DNA of 64,000 nucleotides, taken from Bin87 sp965204395. Its GTDB lineage: Bacteria; Chloroflexota; Dehalococcoidia; Lucifugimonadales; UBA3495. Every line of letters begins with the position of its first letter. Positions within the stretch are counted from its first letter, which is position 1. Positions 43,458 through 52,244 of this stretch are shown here, in pieces. The stretch covers positions 3,162,001 through 3,226,000 of the forward strand of contig OZ241987.1 in assembly GCA_965204395.1 (NCBI GenBank), given 5' to 3'. The notes under the pieces were generated by a model. That model did no database searches and had not been told where the DNA came from. It was given only the letters and a program-made list of their open reading frames with translations. Position numbers and translations under genes: made by a program.

Positions 43458-43944
43458 AATCACCAGGAACCTGAAAGAACTAAATGCTCGATTTCAACGT
43501 CCATCCAGAAACCCGCGGGACCCATTATATTACTCGAAACTAGCGATATTGGAGACATGCGGTTGGATCGAAACCACCATGGACGACATTGTCTCCACCT
43601 GCGCGAATAAATACATGAAAAATGCCTCCAATGTTAAATATTTGGATGACCGAATTCGTGGAAATTCTAATTTACACTATGATCGGAACTTTCGGAGGAT
43701 ACTGATCGAAGCGATAGGCTTGATTAACGTAGAGCGTCTCGAGGTTATCGTTGATCAGGCAAAATTCGATTCGATGAAAAGCGCGTTAGGTACGCTCGTT
43801 ACCAGACGCAATGAAGCCGCGCACACGTACATCAAAAACGCCACCATCCAAATCGATTCTCCGGCCGTCACGACTGCATATTTTCTCCGGGTATATGAAG
43901 GATTGAAAGATATCGAACGTTCATTGCGGCGTTTGTCTATTTGA
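43441..43944 (+). CDS. HEPN-domain RNase-like protein (MAE_28990 type)
   Basis: About 167 residues, all-helical, starting inside the end of the DUF262 gene. The HEPN catalytic motif R-x4-H is at Arg123-His128 (RRNEAAHTY). HEPN proteins with this motif are metal-independent RNases in toxin-antitoxin, Abi and CRISPR systems. Related two-gene loci join a DUF262 protein with such a HEPN protein. Codon use is AT-rich (some 60-base stretches under 40% GC). ATG at 43441 preferred to a TTG five codons earlier. Confidence 0.78.
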   Translation: MVNKTEITRNLKELNARFQRPSRNPRDPLYYSKLAILETCGWIETTMDDIVSTCANKYMKNASNVKYLDDRIRGNSNLHYDRNFRRILIEAIGLINVERLEVIVDQAKFDSMKSALGTLVTRRNEAAHTYIKNATIQIDSPAVTTAYFLRVYEGLKDIERSLRRLSI

Positions 43945-44191
43945 ACGTCCATACCTCTATGATCGTATCGGGATGTTGTAGGTCATGAGTACCGCATCCG
44001 TATGTGATAGTGGCTCATGGGCGCATCAATCCTCAGTAATCGCTCGTCAATTTTGCGGCAGGGACAGCCTCCAAAATCGAATATTATCGACCAAAAAGAT
44101 TGGATTGGGCGGTCGTAATCTGGCGGGAGGTAACCGTTCAGAGGGACTATGCGATGAATCTCACTACGATGTTGATCTTTGATAGCCCCCA

Positions 44192-45208
44192 TCAATACTC
44201 AATCCCATAAACCCGCGCCGCGTTGTCGTGGAACATCGCCGCCCGCTCTGAGGCTGAGTAGGCCGCCGTCATCCGCTTGAACGCGTTGTACATCACGTTG
44301 TACGAGTACGACACCTTGTCCGGCGGGAAGTTGCTCTCGAACAGGCACCGCTGCGGCCCGAACTGCTCGATGCAGTAGTTCATCAGCGGCGCCATCGCCT
44401 CCGCCAGTTCCTCCGACCCGATGGGCCGGTCCCGCAGGTGCCAGTCGAACCCGTACCGCGGCTGACCCACGCCGCCCAGCTTCATCACCACGTTGGGACA
44501 CTCCGCCAGCTTGGCGATCCCGTCCCGCCACGCCGGCATCACCTCGTCGTCCCGGCCGGCGTACGGCCCGACCCGCATCAGCCCGCCGATGTGGTTGGAC
44601 ACAATCGTCAGGTCCGGCACCGCCCGCGCAAAATCGGCCAACTCGCCCAACTGCGGAAAGTACACCACGTTGTCGTACGCCAACCCCCGGCTCGCCAGCA
44701 CCTGCGCCCCGGCCCGGAACTCGGCGGACTGCAACTGCCCGTCGAAGCTGCGGCTCTCCACCTCCGGATGCGGGTCCCAGCTTGTGTTGTGCCGGATGCC
44801 CCGGAACCGGTTGGGACTCGCCGCCTGCAATGCGTCCAGCACCCGCGCCACGTCCGCGCCCAGGTTCAGGTCGGCGTGCCCGACGATGGCCGCCGCCGCT
44901 TTGCCCGGGCCGTACAGCCCGGTGTCGCTGGCCGCCGCCAGCCCCTGCACGAACTCCACCTCGCCCACTGGACGCAGTTCCTCCGGCCCGCCGGGCCGAT
45001 ACATCGACCGCGCCTCCAAGAACACCGTCGAGCGCACGTTGTGCCCGCTGTTGATGTCCGCCGCCAGCTCGGGCAGCAAATACCGTTGATACGGCACCCG
45101 CTCCGACCGGAAATCCCAGAAGTGGTGGTGCGCGTCGCAGATGGGCAACTCCGGTTCCAGCGTCTCTTCGGTGGTCAGGGCCAGCCAGTCATTGTCTCCG
45201 TACGGCAT
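44192..45208 (-). CDS. Amidohydrolase family protein (amidohydrolase_2)
   Basis: A 338-residue TIM-barrel metal-dependent hydrolase or decarboxylase. The metal motif is CDAHHHFWD near 25. Further ligands: a His in IRHNTSWDPHP, His in VSNHIGGLMR and Asp/Asn in CLFESNFPPDK near 290. Such enzymes hydrolyse lactones or decarboxylate aromatic acids. GGAGGCGCTG precedes the ATG. Monocistronic. The 247-base gap on its 3' side (43945-44191) shows no gene and is AT-rich like the DUF262-HEPN pair. Confidence 0.88.
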   Translation of the reverse strand: MPYGDNDWLALTTEETLEPELPICDAHHHFWDFRSERVPYQRYLLPELAADINSGHNVRSTVFLEARSMYRPGGPEELRPVGEVEFVQGLAAASDTGLYGPGKAAAAIVGHADLNLGADVARVLDALQAASPNRFRGIRHNTSWDPHPEVESRSFDGQLQSAEFRAGAQVLASRGLAYDNVVYFPQLGELADFARAVPDLTIVSNHIGGLMRVGPYAGRDDEVMPAWRDGIAKLAECPNVVMKLGGVGQPRYGFDWHLRDRPIGSEELAEAMAPLMNYCIEQFGPQRCLFESNFPPDKVSYSYNVMYNAFKRMTAAYSASERAAMFHDNAARVYGIEY

Positions 45209-45462
45209 AACAGCGCCTCCATACCCGTTTAATTCTGCCCAATCCTAGCACACACCGCACCCCGCCAACCCTCAGCGCCTTTCTTCACCCGCCCAATCAA
45301 GGCACGCCAAACCATCTGCTCGCCCCGAGCGGATCGAAGGATCCCTCACACCGACATGCGTACCGACGTTTACTGCCCCAGTCAAACCCGGCACGGGTAT
45401 AATCCGGTCCATAGTCCACCGCGTTGCCAACCGTTCAAGCGTTTGTTATGGAGAGATTCAGG

Positions 45463-46200
45463 ATGACCACCGCAAAATCGCCGAAATCTCCACCCTTCTT
45501 CCGGCTCCCGGACCCTCCCTCAGCCCCGGACCAGAAAATGACAGCCGCCAAACACCTGGGTTCTACCGGTAACGCTCACCATATTGCACTGTACCTTGGC
45601 TCGCCCCAAACCACCATCGTAGGCCTCGAAAGGTATCTGACCCTTATCCCGACCTCCGAGAGAGCAGACATGACCGGCGTCCTCTACCCCGACCTATTGG
45701 TGGCTTTCAACGCCGACCCGGTTGCCTACGAGGACCACAACGGGTACGTGATTTCCGAACAGGGCAAACCGCCGGACTTCGTGCTGGAAATCGCCTCTCG
45801 ATCCACTGGGCAAACCGACACCACCGAAAAGCGAGCCGCCTACGCGGAACTCGGCATCGCCGAATACTGGCGTTTCGACGAGACGGGCCAATTCCATGGC
45901 GCCCGTCTGGCCGGTGACCTGCTGGTGGATCGGCGATACGAACCCATCGAGATCACCGAACTGCCGGATGGCAACCTCAAAGGGCGCAGCGCCGTTCTCG
46001 GATTGGAACTCCGCTGGACCGACGGCTACCTGGGTTGGCATGACCCCGACACCGGCGACCACATCGCCACGTTTGCAACCGAGCGCGAGGGCCGTCTCGC
46101 GGAGCGTGAGGGTCGCCTTGCGGAGCGCCAGGCTCGCGTCCAAGCTGAAGCAAGGGTTCGAGAGCTTGAGGCGGAACTGCAGCGGCTTCGCGGCGACTGA
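45463..46200 (+). CDS. Uma2-family endonuclease-like protein with coiled-coil tail
   Basis: A 245-residue Uma2 protein: YPDLLVAFNADP, then PDFVLEIASRSTGQTD, KRAAYAELGIAEYWRFD, giving Asp, Glu and Lys of the PD-(D/E)XK core. The C-terminal coiled coil includes REGRLAE repeated in tandem and ends RVRELEAELQRLRGD. Close paralogue of the proteins at 47851 and 57012. A TATAAT box at 45398-45403 lies 60 bases upstream. Uma2 genes multiply in some cyanobacteria and Chloroflexota for unknown reasons. Confidence 0.9.
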   Translation: MTTAKSPKSPPFFRLPDPPSAPDQKMTAAKHLGSTGNAHHIALYLGSPQTTIVGLERYLTLIPTSERADMTGVLYPDLLVAFNADPVAYEDHNGYVISEQGKPPDFVLEIASRSTGQTDTTEKRAAYAELGIAEYWRFDETGQFHGARLAGDLLVDRRYEPIEITELPDGNLKGRSAVLGLELRWTDGYLGWHDPDTGDHIATFATEREGRLAEREGRLAERQARVQAEARVRELEAELQRLRGD

Positions 46201-46526
46201 TACCTGCGTAACGCCCGCGTTCCCAAAAACGCCGTAGCATAGAGATTGCGCCTCCAGGCTGGCAGACAACGGGCGTCGCGACGAGAGCGAACAACTCAGG
46301 CAATCTCTGAGGTCCTTCCACCGCCTGCCCGCTCCAGGCTCGCCGAGCCGACCGTCACCCAACAATCGCGTGCGGTGTGGCGGCAGATCATCATCTGTCC
46401 CGATGGTCCGCATACGTAAGACTGGCCGGGGCAGGCTATCGCCATCCTGTCAATCCTGTGCATCCATGACAATTCGCCGCGGTCGGCTGTGCTACGATGC
46501 CCCAAATCCACCGCAGGAGCATCATC
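46201..46526. other. Intergenic region without a gene
   Basis: 326 bases between the Uma2 gene and the Gfo/Idh/MocA gene. Contains a CATCCTGTCAATCCTGTG / CATCCATGAC repeat at 46443-46470 that recurs, diverged, at 55017-55041. Nothing else recognisable. Confidence 0.55.
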
Positions 46527-47621
46527 ATGGCCGACAAAATTCGCCTGGGCATCATCGGCGCCAACATCCATCGCGGCTGGGCCGTCCGGTCCCACCTGCC
46601 CGCCGTCGTCGCCAGTCCCGAGTTCGAACTCACTGCCGTCTGCACCACCCGCATGGAGAGCGCCGAAGAGTCCCGCCGGATGTTCGGCGCGCGCCTCGCT
46701 TTCGACGACTACCACAAGATGCTGGCCCACCCCGACATCGACGCCGTTGCCGTCAGCCTGCGCGTCCCCAACCACTACGAGCCCACCGTCGCCGCCATCA
46801 ACGCCGGTAAGCACGTCTATACCGAGTGGCCCCTTGGACGTACCACCGCCGAGGCGCAGGAGATGGCCGATCTCGCCCAGGCCGCCGGCGTCCGCAACAT
46901 GGTCGGCCTCCAGGCCCGCGCCAACCCCGCCTTGCTGTACCTCAGGGATCTGGTCGCCGATGGCTACGTCGGCGAGGTCATGTCCTGCCACGTCCGCCGT
47001 ATCTCCGGCGGGTCGCTCCAGCGCCAGTCCGACCGCACCTGGCAGCGCGACCGCGAACTCGGCGCACACACCCTCACCATCACCTTCGGCCACACCATCG
47101 ACGTCCTCCGCATGGTCGTCGGCGATTTCAGCCACGTCTCCACTGTTGTCAGCACCCAGGCCACCCAGTGGTTCGAGACCGACACCAATCAGATGGTCGA
47201 CGTAACCTCCCCCGACAACATCCTGGTCAGCGGCCGTCTCGAAAACGGCGCCGTCGCCTCCGCCCACGTCGCCAGCAACCCGTGGGTCGACAGCGGCTAT
47301 CTCATGGAAATCCACGGACGCGAGGGCACGTTGGTCGCCACTTCCGACGACACGCCCAACCACGAGGGCGTCCGTCTGCAGGGATCCCAGGGCAGCAACC
47401 AACTGGACGACCTCGAAGTCCCCGCCCGCTACACCTACGTTCTGGAGGGCATGCCACGCGGCGCGCCCTACTGCGTCGGCCAGATGTATTACCAGTTCGG
47501 CGAATCCATCCGCGCCGGCGCCGACTGCCAGCCCGACTTCGCCGAGGCCGTGCGCCTCCACCGCTTCATCGACGCCATCCAAACCGCCTCCGACCAGGGC
47601 CGCGAGGTGGCGGTGGAGTAG
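46527..47621 (+). CDS. Gfo/Idh/MocA family oxidoreductase
   Basis: A 364-residue NAD(P)-dependent oxidoreductase. Rossmann motif LGIIGANIHRGW at the start, VSLRVPNHYEPTVAAINAGKHVYTEWPLG near 85-115 (the EKP-like motif is TEW here, so the usual Lys is replaced), and a C-terminal alpha/beta domain. This family acts on sugars, inositols and similar polyols. GCAGGAGC precedes the ATG. The missing Lys of the EKP motif is notable and could alter catalysis; fungal and bacterial Gal80-like members show similar changes. Confidence 0.85.
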   Translation: MADKIRLGIIGANIHRGWAVRSHLPAVVASPEFELTAVCTTRMESAEESRRMFGARLAFDDYHKMLAHPDIDAVAVSLRVPNHYEPTVAAINAGKHVYTEWPLGRTTAEAQEMADLAQAAGVRNMVGLQARANPALLYLRDLVADGYVGEVMSCHVRRISGGSLQRQSDRTWQRDRELGAHTLTITFGHTIDVLRMVVGDFSHVSTVVSTQATQWFETDTNQMVDVTSPDNILVSGRLENGAVASAHVASNPWVDSGYLMEIHGREGTLVATSDDTPNHEGVRLQGSQGSNQLDDLEVPARYTYVLEGMPRGAPYCVGQMYYQFGESIRAGADCQPDFAEAVRLHRFIDAIQTASDQGREVAVE

Positions 47622-47850
47622 TGAGGGCAACCGCCACAATCCATGCCCATCGGCCCAAGTTCGCCAACTCCCTGTCACGGTGGAGTCCCGAGAATCCCTG
47701 GTATCGTGGGCCGGATGCGCGACGAGGCGATCTCGCTGCTTCGCCGGAGACCACAAAACGAGTATTGTTTCACCGGTCCCCCTGCCGTTAACGCCAAGCC
47801 AACCGAGTGACGACAATGGCGCAACCACAGACTCCCACGGGAGGAAGCCC

Positions 47851-48576
47851 ATGACCAGCCGCCATACCACCAAGACGGCTCCGCAAAACCCGACGGACTA
47901 CCGCCTGCCCGACATTCCAGAGAAGCATCCCGACGACATGACCAGCTTCAAGCACTTGGCCGAAAATGGCAATGTTGGCCGTCTCAAATACCATCTGGCC
48001 AATCCGGAGACCACCATCGTGTCCGGCGAACGCTACATCTCCGCCGCGCCCGGTGGTCCCATACGCTACCCCGACCTGCTGGTAGCCTTCCAGGCCGACC
48101 CTGACTTATACGAGGCCAACAACGGCTATATCGTGTCCCTTCAGGGCAAGCCGCCGGAACTGGTGCTGGAGATAGCGTCCCGCCATACCTGGCGCACCGA
48201 CATCGAGGTCAAGCCCGACTTCTACGCCAGCCTGGGAACCCGGGAATACTGGCGCTTTGACGAGACCGGCGAATTTCACGGCGCCCGACTGGCCGGCGAC
48301 CGCCTGGTGGACGGCGGGTACCGCCCAATCATGGTGGACGAACTCCCCGATGGAGAACTGCGGGGATACAGCGAAACCCTGGGCCTGTACATCTGCTGGC
48401 GGCAGGGACGGCTGGACTGGTACGACCCCGCAACGGAGAACTACATACCAAGTCTGGAGTCCCAGCGTCAGAGCCTGGAGTCCCAACGGCAGAGCCTGGA
48501 GTCCGAGCGCCAGCTGCGCCGGCAGGCGGAAGAAAGAGTGCGCCAGCTGGAAGCGGAACTGCGTCAGCGCGGATGA
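47851..48576 (+). CDS. Uma2-family endonuclease-like protein with repetitive coiled-coil tail
   Basis: A 241-residue paralogue of the Uma2 proteins at 45463 and 57012: RYPDLLVAFQADP, PELVLEIASRHTW, KPDFYASLGTREYWRFDETGEFHGARL. The tail carries SLESQRQ repeated three times (21-bp units, about 48460-48512) before RVRQLEAELRQRG. GGAGGAAGCCC precedes the ATG at 47851. Active-site Asp and Glu are present. The N-terminal part (ERYISAAPGG) is shortened relative to the paralogues. Confidence 0.9.
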   Translation: MTSRHTTKTAPQNPTDYRLPDIPEKHPDDMTSFKHLAENGNVGRLKYHLANPETTIVSGERYISAAPGGPIRYPDLLVAFQADPDLYEANNGYIVSLQGKPPELVLEIASRHTWRTDIEVKPDFYASLGTREYWRFDETGEFHGARLAGDRLVDGGYRPIMVDELPDGELRGYSETLGLYICWRQGRLDWYDPATENYIPSLESQRQSLESQRQSLESERQLRRQAEERVRQLEAELRQRG

Positions 48577-48806
48577 TAGGCCGCCAGGACGCATTCACGC
48601 ATTCCAAAACGGCAAAGGCGCGACTACGGGACGCATCGCGAACTGAACGTCCCTGCCACCGCCGAAAAAGACCGCGCAGCGAAATCACCACGGATGCGTG
48701 CACTTTGAGATGTACAGAATCCGCCGCACACGGGAAACCGGTACCGTGGCGGCCAACTGCTAAACCCACAAACAATCTCTGGTAACGAAAAATCGTGGGA
48801 AAAGAA

Positions 48807-49163
48807 ATGGGAACGGTCACCGTGACCATCGGTGTTGGAGACCCGCAAGGGCATCGGTTTGAGGATGTGGAGGTCACGGTGGACACCGGATCAACCTTCA
48901 CATCGGTGCCACGCGAGTTACTGCACCGGTTGGGCGTACCGATCGAGCGTTCGGCGCAGTCCGAGTTGGCCGACGGCAGCTTAGCGCCCGTGGATGTGGG
49001 CAGGACGACCATAAGGTTGGAGGGCAGGGAATTCCCTACGCCCGTGATATTCGCGGAACCAGGCGAACCCAGCCTGCTCGGGGTAATAGCCCTGGAAGAC
49101 GCACTCCTGGCGGTTGACCCAGAATCCGGTCGCCTGATACCCGTCAACGTGCCCCGCCTCTGA
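48807..49163 (+). CDS. Retropepsin-like aspartic protease
   Basis: A 118-residue single-domain protein with the catalytic motif VTVDTGSTFTSV near residue 30 and LLGVIALED near 95, the pattern of retroviral-type (dimeric) aspartic proteases in bacteria. No signal peptide. The start is uncertain: the ATG at 48807 is chosen, but a GTG at 48795 is in frame. It resembles, at low identity, the protein at 51731-52108. Substrate unknown. Confidence 0.75.
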   Translation: MGTVTVTIGVGDPQGHRFEDVEVTVDTGSTFTSVPRELLHRLGVPIERSAQSELADGSLAPVDVGRTTIRLEGREFPTPVIFAEPGEPSLLGVIALEDALLAVDPESGRLIPVNVPRL

Positions 49164-49270
49164 TCCAGCCACAGAAGGACGCAAACAGGCTGGATCACGA
49201 TTCCACCGTCAGCCTCGCACTCCAACCAGGATGGCGCAGGACCTCAACTGCCGCAGCGAAATCGACCCCC

Positions 49271-49297
49271 GTCATTCCTGTGCAAGCAGGAATCCAG
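49271..49297. repeat. Repeat family C, diverged copy
   Basis: GTCATTCCTGTGCAAGCAGG, then AATCCAG. Arms ATTCCTG and CAGGAAT. No insert. Confidence 0.65.
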
Positions 49298-49332
49298 CCG
49301 TCTGATGAGGAACTGTTGCTAACCCAAGCCGC

Positions 49333-50124
49333 CTACTCTGCTCCTGCCTCCCCACCGCCGTACTGCACCACAAACCTCCGTATCGCCTCGAAGTACTGTC
49401 GCAGCCCCACAAACATCAGGTCGTTGTGCCCCGCGCCGGGGATCACCAGCAGGTGCTTGTTCTCCGTCTGCATCTTGTCATGCATCGCCACCGCGTCCTG
49501 CACCGGCGCCAACTCGTCCTGCTCCCCGTGAATCACCAGCGTCGGGATGCTGATCGAGTATGCCTTGGCGTGGTAGGCATCCTCCATCTCTTGCGCCTCT
49601 GCAGTATCCAGTCCCATGGTGAACCGCGCCAGGTTGGGCCGCCCGCTCTCGATGATCACCCCGTCGATCCGGTCCGCCGCCTCCACCGCCAACTCAAACG
49701 CAGAGTGCCGACCCATCGAGCGGCCCATCACGTACAGCGGCCCGGTGAAATCAGACCCCGCCAGCATATCCCGCAGCGAATCCAGCACCTTGACCGCGTC
49801 CGCCAGCATCACCGAAAACGCCGGCGACCCGCCCGATGCACCATACCCACGGTAATCCACCACAAAAAAGTTCACGCCGATCTGGTTGTAGAGCGGCGCG
49901 ATGTTGTCGTAGCCGGCTGCCGTCTCTCCATTCCCGTAGAAGAACAGCACCGTCGGGTTGGTCTGGCCCACCGGAAAAAACCGCGCCGACAACTGCACCC
50001 CGTCGTCCACAGTGATCCCGCAATCAACCGCGCCCTCCGGCGTCTGGGTCCAGTGCCGCTGAGGATAAAACGACATCCCCGACGCCCGGGGATCGTCCAG
50101 CACGGAATAGTCAACGGCAGCCAT
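49333..50124 (-). CDS. Alpha/beta hydrolase
   Basis: A 263-residue serine hydrolase. Oxyanion region FFYGNGETAAGY, then VDYRGYGASGG, the nucleophile elbow GRSMGR (Ser), Asp in IHGEQDELAPV near 210, and His in PGAGHNDL near 235. The triad is complete. Related to YqkD/BAAT-type cytosolic hydrolases that lack a signal peptide. Downstream of the jelly-roll protein in the same direction with a palindrome between them. Confidence 0.9.
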   Translation of the reverse strand: MAAVDYSVLDDPRASGMSFYPQRHWTQTPEGAVDCGITVDDGVQLSARFFPVGQTNPTVLFFYGNGETAAGYDNIAPLYNQIGVNFFVVDYRGYGASGGSPAFSVMLADAVKVLDSLRDMLAGSDFTGPLYVMGRSMGRHSAFELAVEAADRIDGVIIESGRPNLARFTMGLDTAEAQEMEDAYHAKAYSISIPTLVIHGEQDELAPVQDAVAMHDKMQTENKHLLVIPGAGHNDLMFVGLRQYFEAIRRFVVQYGGGEAGAE

Positions 50125-50159
50125 CAGAATTCCCCTTCTTTGATGGGCGGATTCATCAG

Positions 50160-50184
50160 TAGGGGCGAATAATTATTCGCCCCG
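50160..50184. repeat. Palindrome of the GTAGGGGCGA family
   Basis: GTAGGGGCGAAT, AATT centre, ATTCGCCCC; 17 bases after the stop of the gene at 50202 (minus strand). Confidence 0.75.
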
Positions 50185-50201
50185 CGGTTGGGTAATCGCC
50201 T

Positions 50202-50714
50202 TCAGAACTCAAACCCGAGTTGCGCGTATCGCACGAACACCGTCCCGAATGGGTCGCCTATCGGCCCGTTGATCGCCAGGATGGCGATGGTGTGCTGGTT
50301 CCCCGGCTGGGCGTCCGCCGTAACCGGCACCCGCTGCGACACGTTGAACCCCTGCACCGTCCCGCGCTCGCGGTTGCACTCGCCATCGATCCAGATTTCC
50401 CCGTGGTCGTCCACGCACGTCTCGAACTGCACGCGCATCCCACTGGTCGGATGCCCGTTCACGGTCTCGGGAATGGTGATGGTCGTCCTATACCACGCGA
50501 ACCCGAATCCGCCCGAGACTCGCCCCGGCAGGTCATCGCAGATCTCCCAGCCCGAATCGTCATAATCGGGCAACCGGGCCGGACTGCCGCCCGTCTGCTC
50601 GAATACCAGCCCGCCATTCTCCGCGCCCGGTACATATCCGGTCGCGTACCGCCACGTCGACCCCACCAACGCCTGCCCTTCCGGCTCAGCAATATTGATC
50701 GTTACTCTCGGCAT
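50202..50714 (-). CDS. Galactose-binding-like jelly-roll protein (GH2 sugar-binding-domain-like)
   Basis: A 170-residue protein resembling the N-terminal sugar-binding domain of glycoside hydrolase family 2: LPDYDDSGWEICDDLPG, GFAWYRTTITIPE, MRVQFETCVDDHGEIWIDGE and HTIAILAINGP. It stands alone with no catalytic barrel. No signal peptide seen. Perhaps a free carbohydrate-binding protein or a small enzyme of unknown type. Ends 17 bases before a palindromic repeat. Confidence 0.7.
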   Translation of the reverse strand: MPRVTINIAEPEGQALVGSTWRYATGYVPGAENGGLVFEQTGGSPARLPDYDDSGWEICDDLPGRVSGGFGFAWYRTTITIPETVNGHPTSGMRVQFETCVDDHGEIWIDGECNRERGTVQGFNVSQRVPVTADAQPGNQHTIAILAINGPIGDPFGTVFVRYAQLGFEF

Positions 50715-50834
50715 TTTAACTCACCCCCTGCCTTTGTGCTGCGCGCCGCCATGGTACATCAAAACATCGTCTAGGATGCGGATTGCAAACCTACTCATCC
50801 GTTGCAACTGCAACCTCCCGCGTTGAATTGGGGG

Positions 50835-51533
50835 CTACAGAAGGGAACGAAGGCGTTGCCTCTCCTCGGGCAAAGTGTTGCCAGCCAATGTTTTCTTCTC
50901 GAAAGCATTGGGGTGAGGAAGAATAACTACGGCTCGGCACTGGCCTGCAATCGGGACATCAAAGTGAACTGATTTACCACGCTCCAATCCCCATAGTTGG
51001 GTGCAATAGTCTCTGGCCCGACTTCCCAGGAGGATGACAATGTTGGCCGCAGCGTGTCGCATCAGGTGCGGCAACCACCTTTCAGTGCAAGTAGGCAATG
51101 CCTCTCGAACCCTTTCCTCGCCGCGAGACTTGCAATGTACCAACTCCGTCAACGCGAAGTCTTCGCCGGGAATTGCTTCCCGCTCAAGGATCTCTTCGGC
51201 GCGACGCCGCACTGAAGTCCAGAAACGCACCCGGCGGAACGCGCTGAAGCTATAGCTTGCATCCGGGTCGAAACGCCGCTGAAAGAAATCTACAGTGCGA
51301 GCGTCGGTCCAGCGAGGAGTGGGGTAATGCTCACTTTCACTTATGCTTGGGTTGGATGACACGAACAAAATGGGCGCAGTATCAATATGGCCGCTCCATG
51401 GCTCCGGAACATGGTAATCGTCCCCCGGTTGAAGCCCGGCTATCTTTGCGCAAGAAGAAGAGAAACCTGCCCGGGCTCTTCCCAGCTCCGGACAACGCGT
51501 TATGGCCAGTAACAATTCGTCGAGTTGCGTCAT
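50835..51533 (-). CDS. Uracil-DNA glycosylase-like superfamily protein
   Basis: A 232-residue protein with UDG-fold motifs: PILFVSSNPSISESEHYPTP near 45, ALTELVHCKSRGEE near 115, and ILLGSRARDYCTQL near 155, with VVILPHPNAF near the end. The N-terminal CAKIAGLQPGDDY may hold part of a metal site. The pattern is closer to family 4/5-like or UDG-related proteins of unknown activity than to classical Ung. ATG at 51533 chosen because the domain begins there. Cytosolic. Confidence 0.75.
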   Translation of the reverse strand: MTQLDELLLAITRCPELGRARAGFSSSCAKIAGLQPGDDYHVPEPWSGHIDTAPILFVSSNPSISESEHYPTPRWTDARTVDFFQRRFDPDASYSFSAFRRVRFWTSVRRRAEEILEREAIPGEDFALTELVHCKSRGEERVREALPTCTERWLPHLMRHAAANIVILLGSRARDYCTQLWGLERGKSVHFDVPIAGQCRAVVILPHPNAFEKKTLAGNTLPEERQRLRSLL

Positions 51534-51634
51534 GTTGCCCCGAGTCGTCGGCCGCCATACTGCATCAAACTGTGCTTTACTGACGCCGCATGCGGCGGTG
51601 GCCAGTCGATTCCTCCGGTCATCCCTCACCCAAT

Positions 51635-51689
51635 CCGCTCATCGTGAGCCCGCCGAAGGTCCGCCTCTGGCGGGTCGAACCACGAGCGG
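51635..51689. repeat. Repeat family B copy carrying a 22-bp insert
   Basis: Host left CCGCTCATCGTGAGCCCG (51635-51652), 22-bp insert (51653-51674: CCGAAGGTCCGCCT, two bases, GGCGGG), host right TCGAACCACGAGCGG (51675-51689). Deleting the insert gives a perfect family B hairpin with arms CCGCTC...GAGCGG. Confidence 0.75.
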
Positions 51690-51730
51690 ACTGCCCAACA
51701 TAGTCCGGCAATCGAAACTCCCTGGCCACA

Positions 51731-52108
51731 TCACAGATTGCCTCCATAACCCAATCTACCTCGGGTGGTTGCGACCAGCGATTCATTGGCCGAATCCACC
51801 GAGAACATCAGGATTTGAAGCGTGGTTGCTCCAATGAGGCAGTTATCGTCGCCCTCCGGACCGAAAATCACCGGGCAGATTCCGTCCCTGTCGTCGATAG
51901 TGAGCCGCGCCTGCCCACGCCCGTACGTTACTTCGCTACCGTCGGCGAGCACGTAATCCACCTGCGAGCGTGGATGCACATGGAGGTGCTCCAACAGGGA
52001 GGCCGGAAACATGGAATCCGAGGCTCCGGTGTCAACCATCGCCTGTACTTCGGCCTGATCGCCGCCTTCGAGGTTGCCTATTAGCACGGTCTCCGAAAAC
52101 ACGCCCAT
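51731..52108 (-). CDS. Retropepsin-like aspartic protease
   Basis: A 125-residue single-domain protein with AMVDTGASDSMFPASLL near 23-40 and a second half with DNCLIGATTLQILMFSVD. Same class as the protein at 48807 but with different flanking residues. No signal peptide. Such small proteases are common in cyanobacteria and Chloroflexota; targets are unknown. Confidence 0.78.
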   Translation of the reverse strand: MGVFSETVLIGNLEGGDQAEVQAMVDTGASDSMFPASLLEHLHVHPRSQVDYVLADGSEVTYGRGQARLTIDDRDGICPVIFGPEGDDNCLIGATTLQILMFSVDSANESLVATTRGRLGYGGNL

Positions 52109-52244
52109 CGCAGATCACGTATCCCGTTGTAGTAATCCAGTCTCCGGCAAATATACCACCTGCCAGGCGGATGGCGTTGGACGACCCATTTCCCCAACAC
52201 TCCGCGAATTATGCTTTAATGACACCACACGCGGAGGTGGCAAT

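Noticed and set aside
46296..47873. A long minus-strand frame across the Gfo/Idh/MocA gene
   Set aside because: It is composed of Gly, Val and Ala-rich shadow sequence, has no ribosome-binding site and crosses a clear gene on the other strand.
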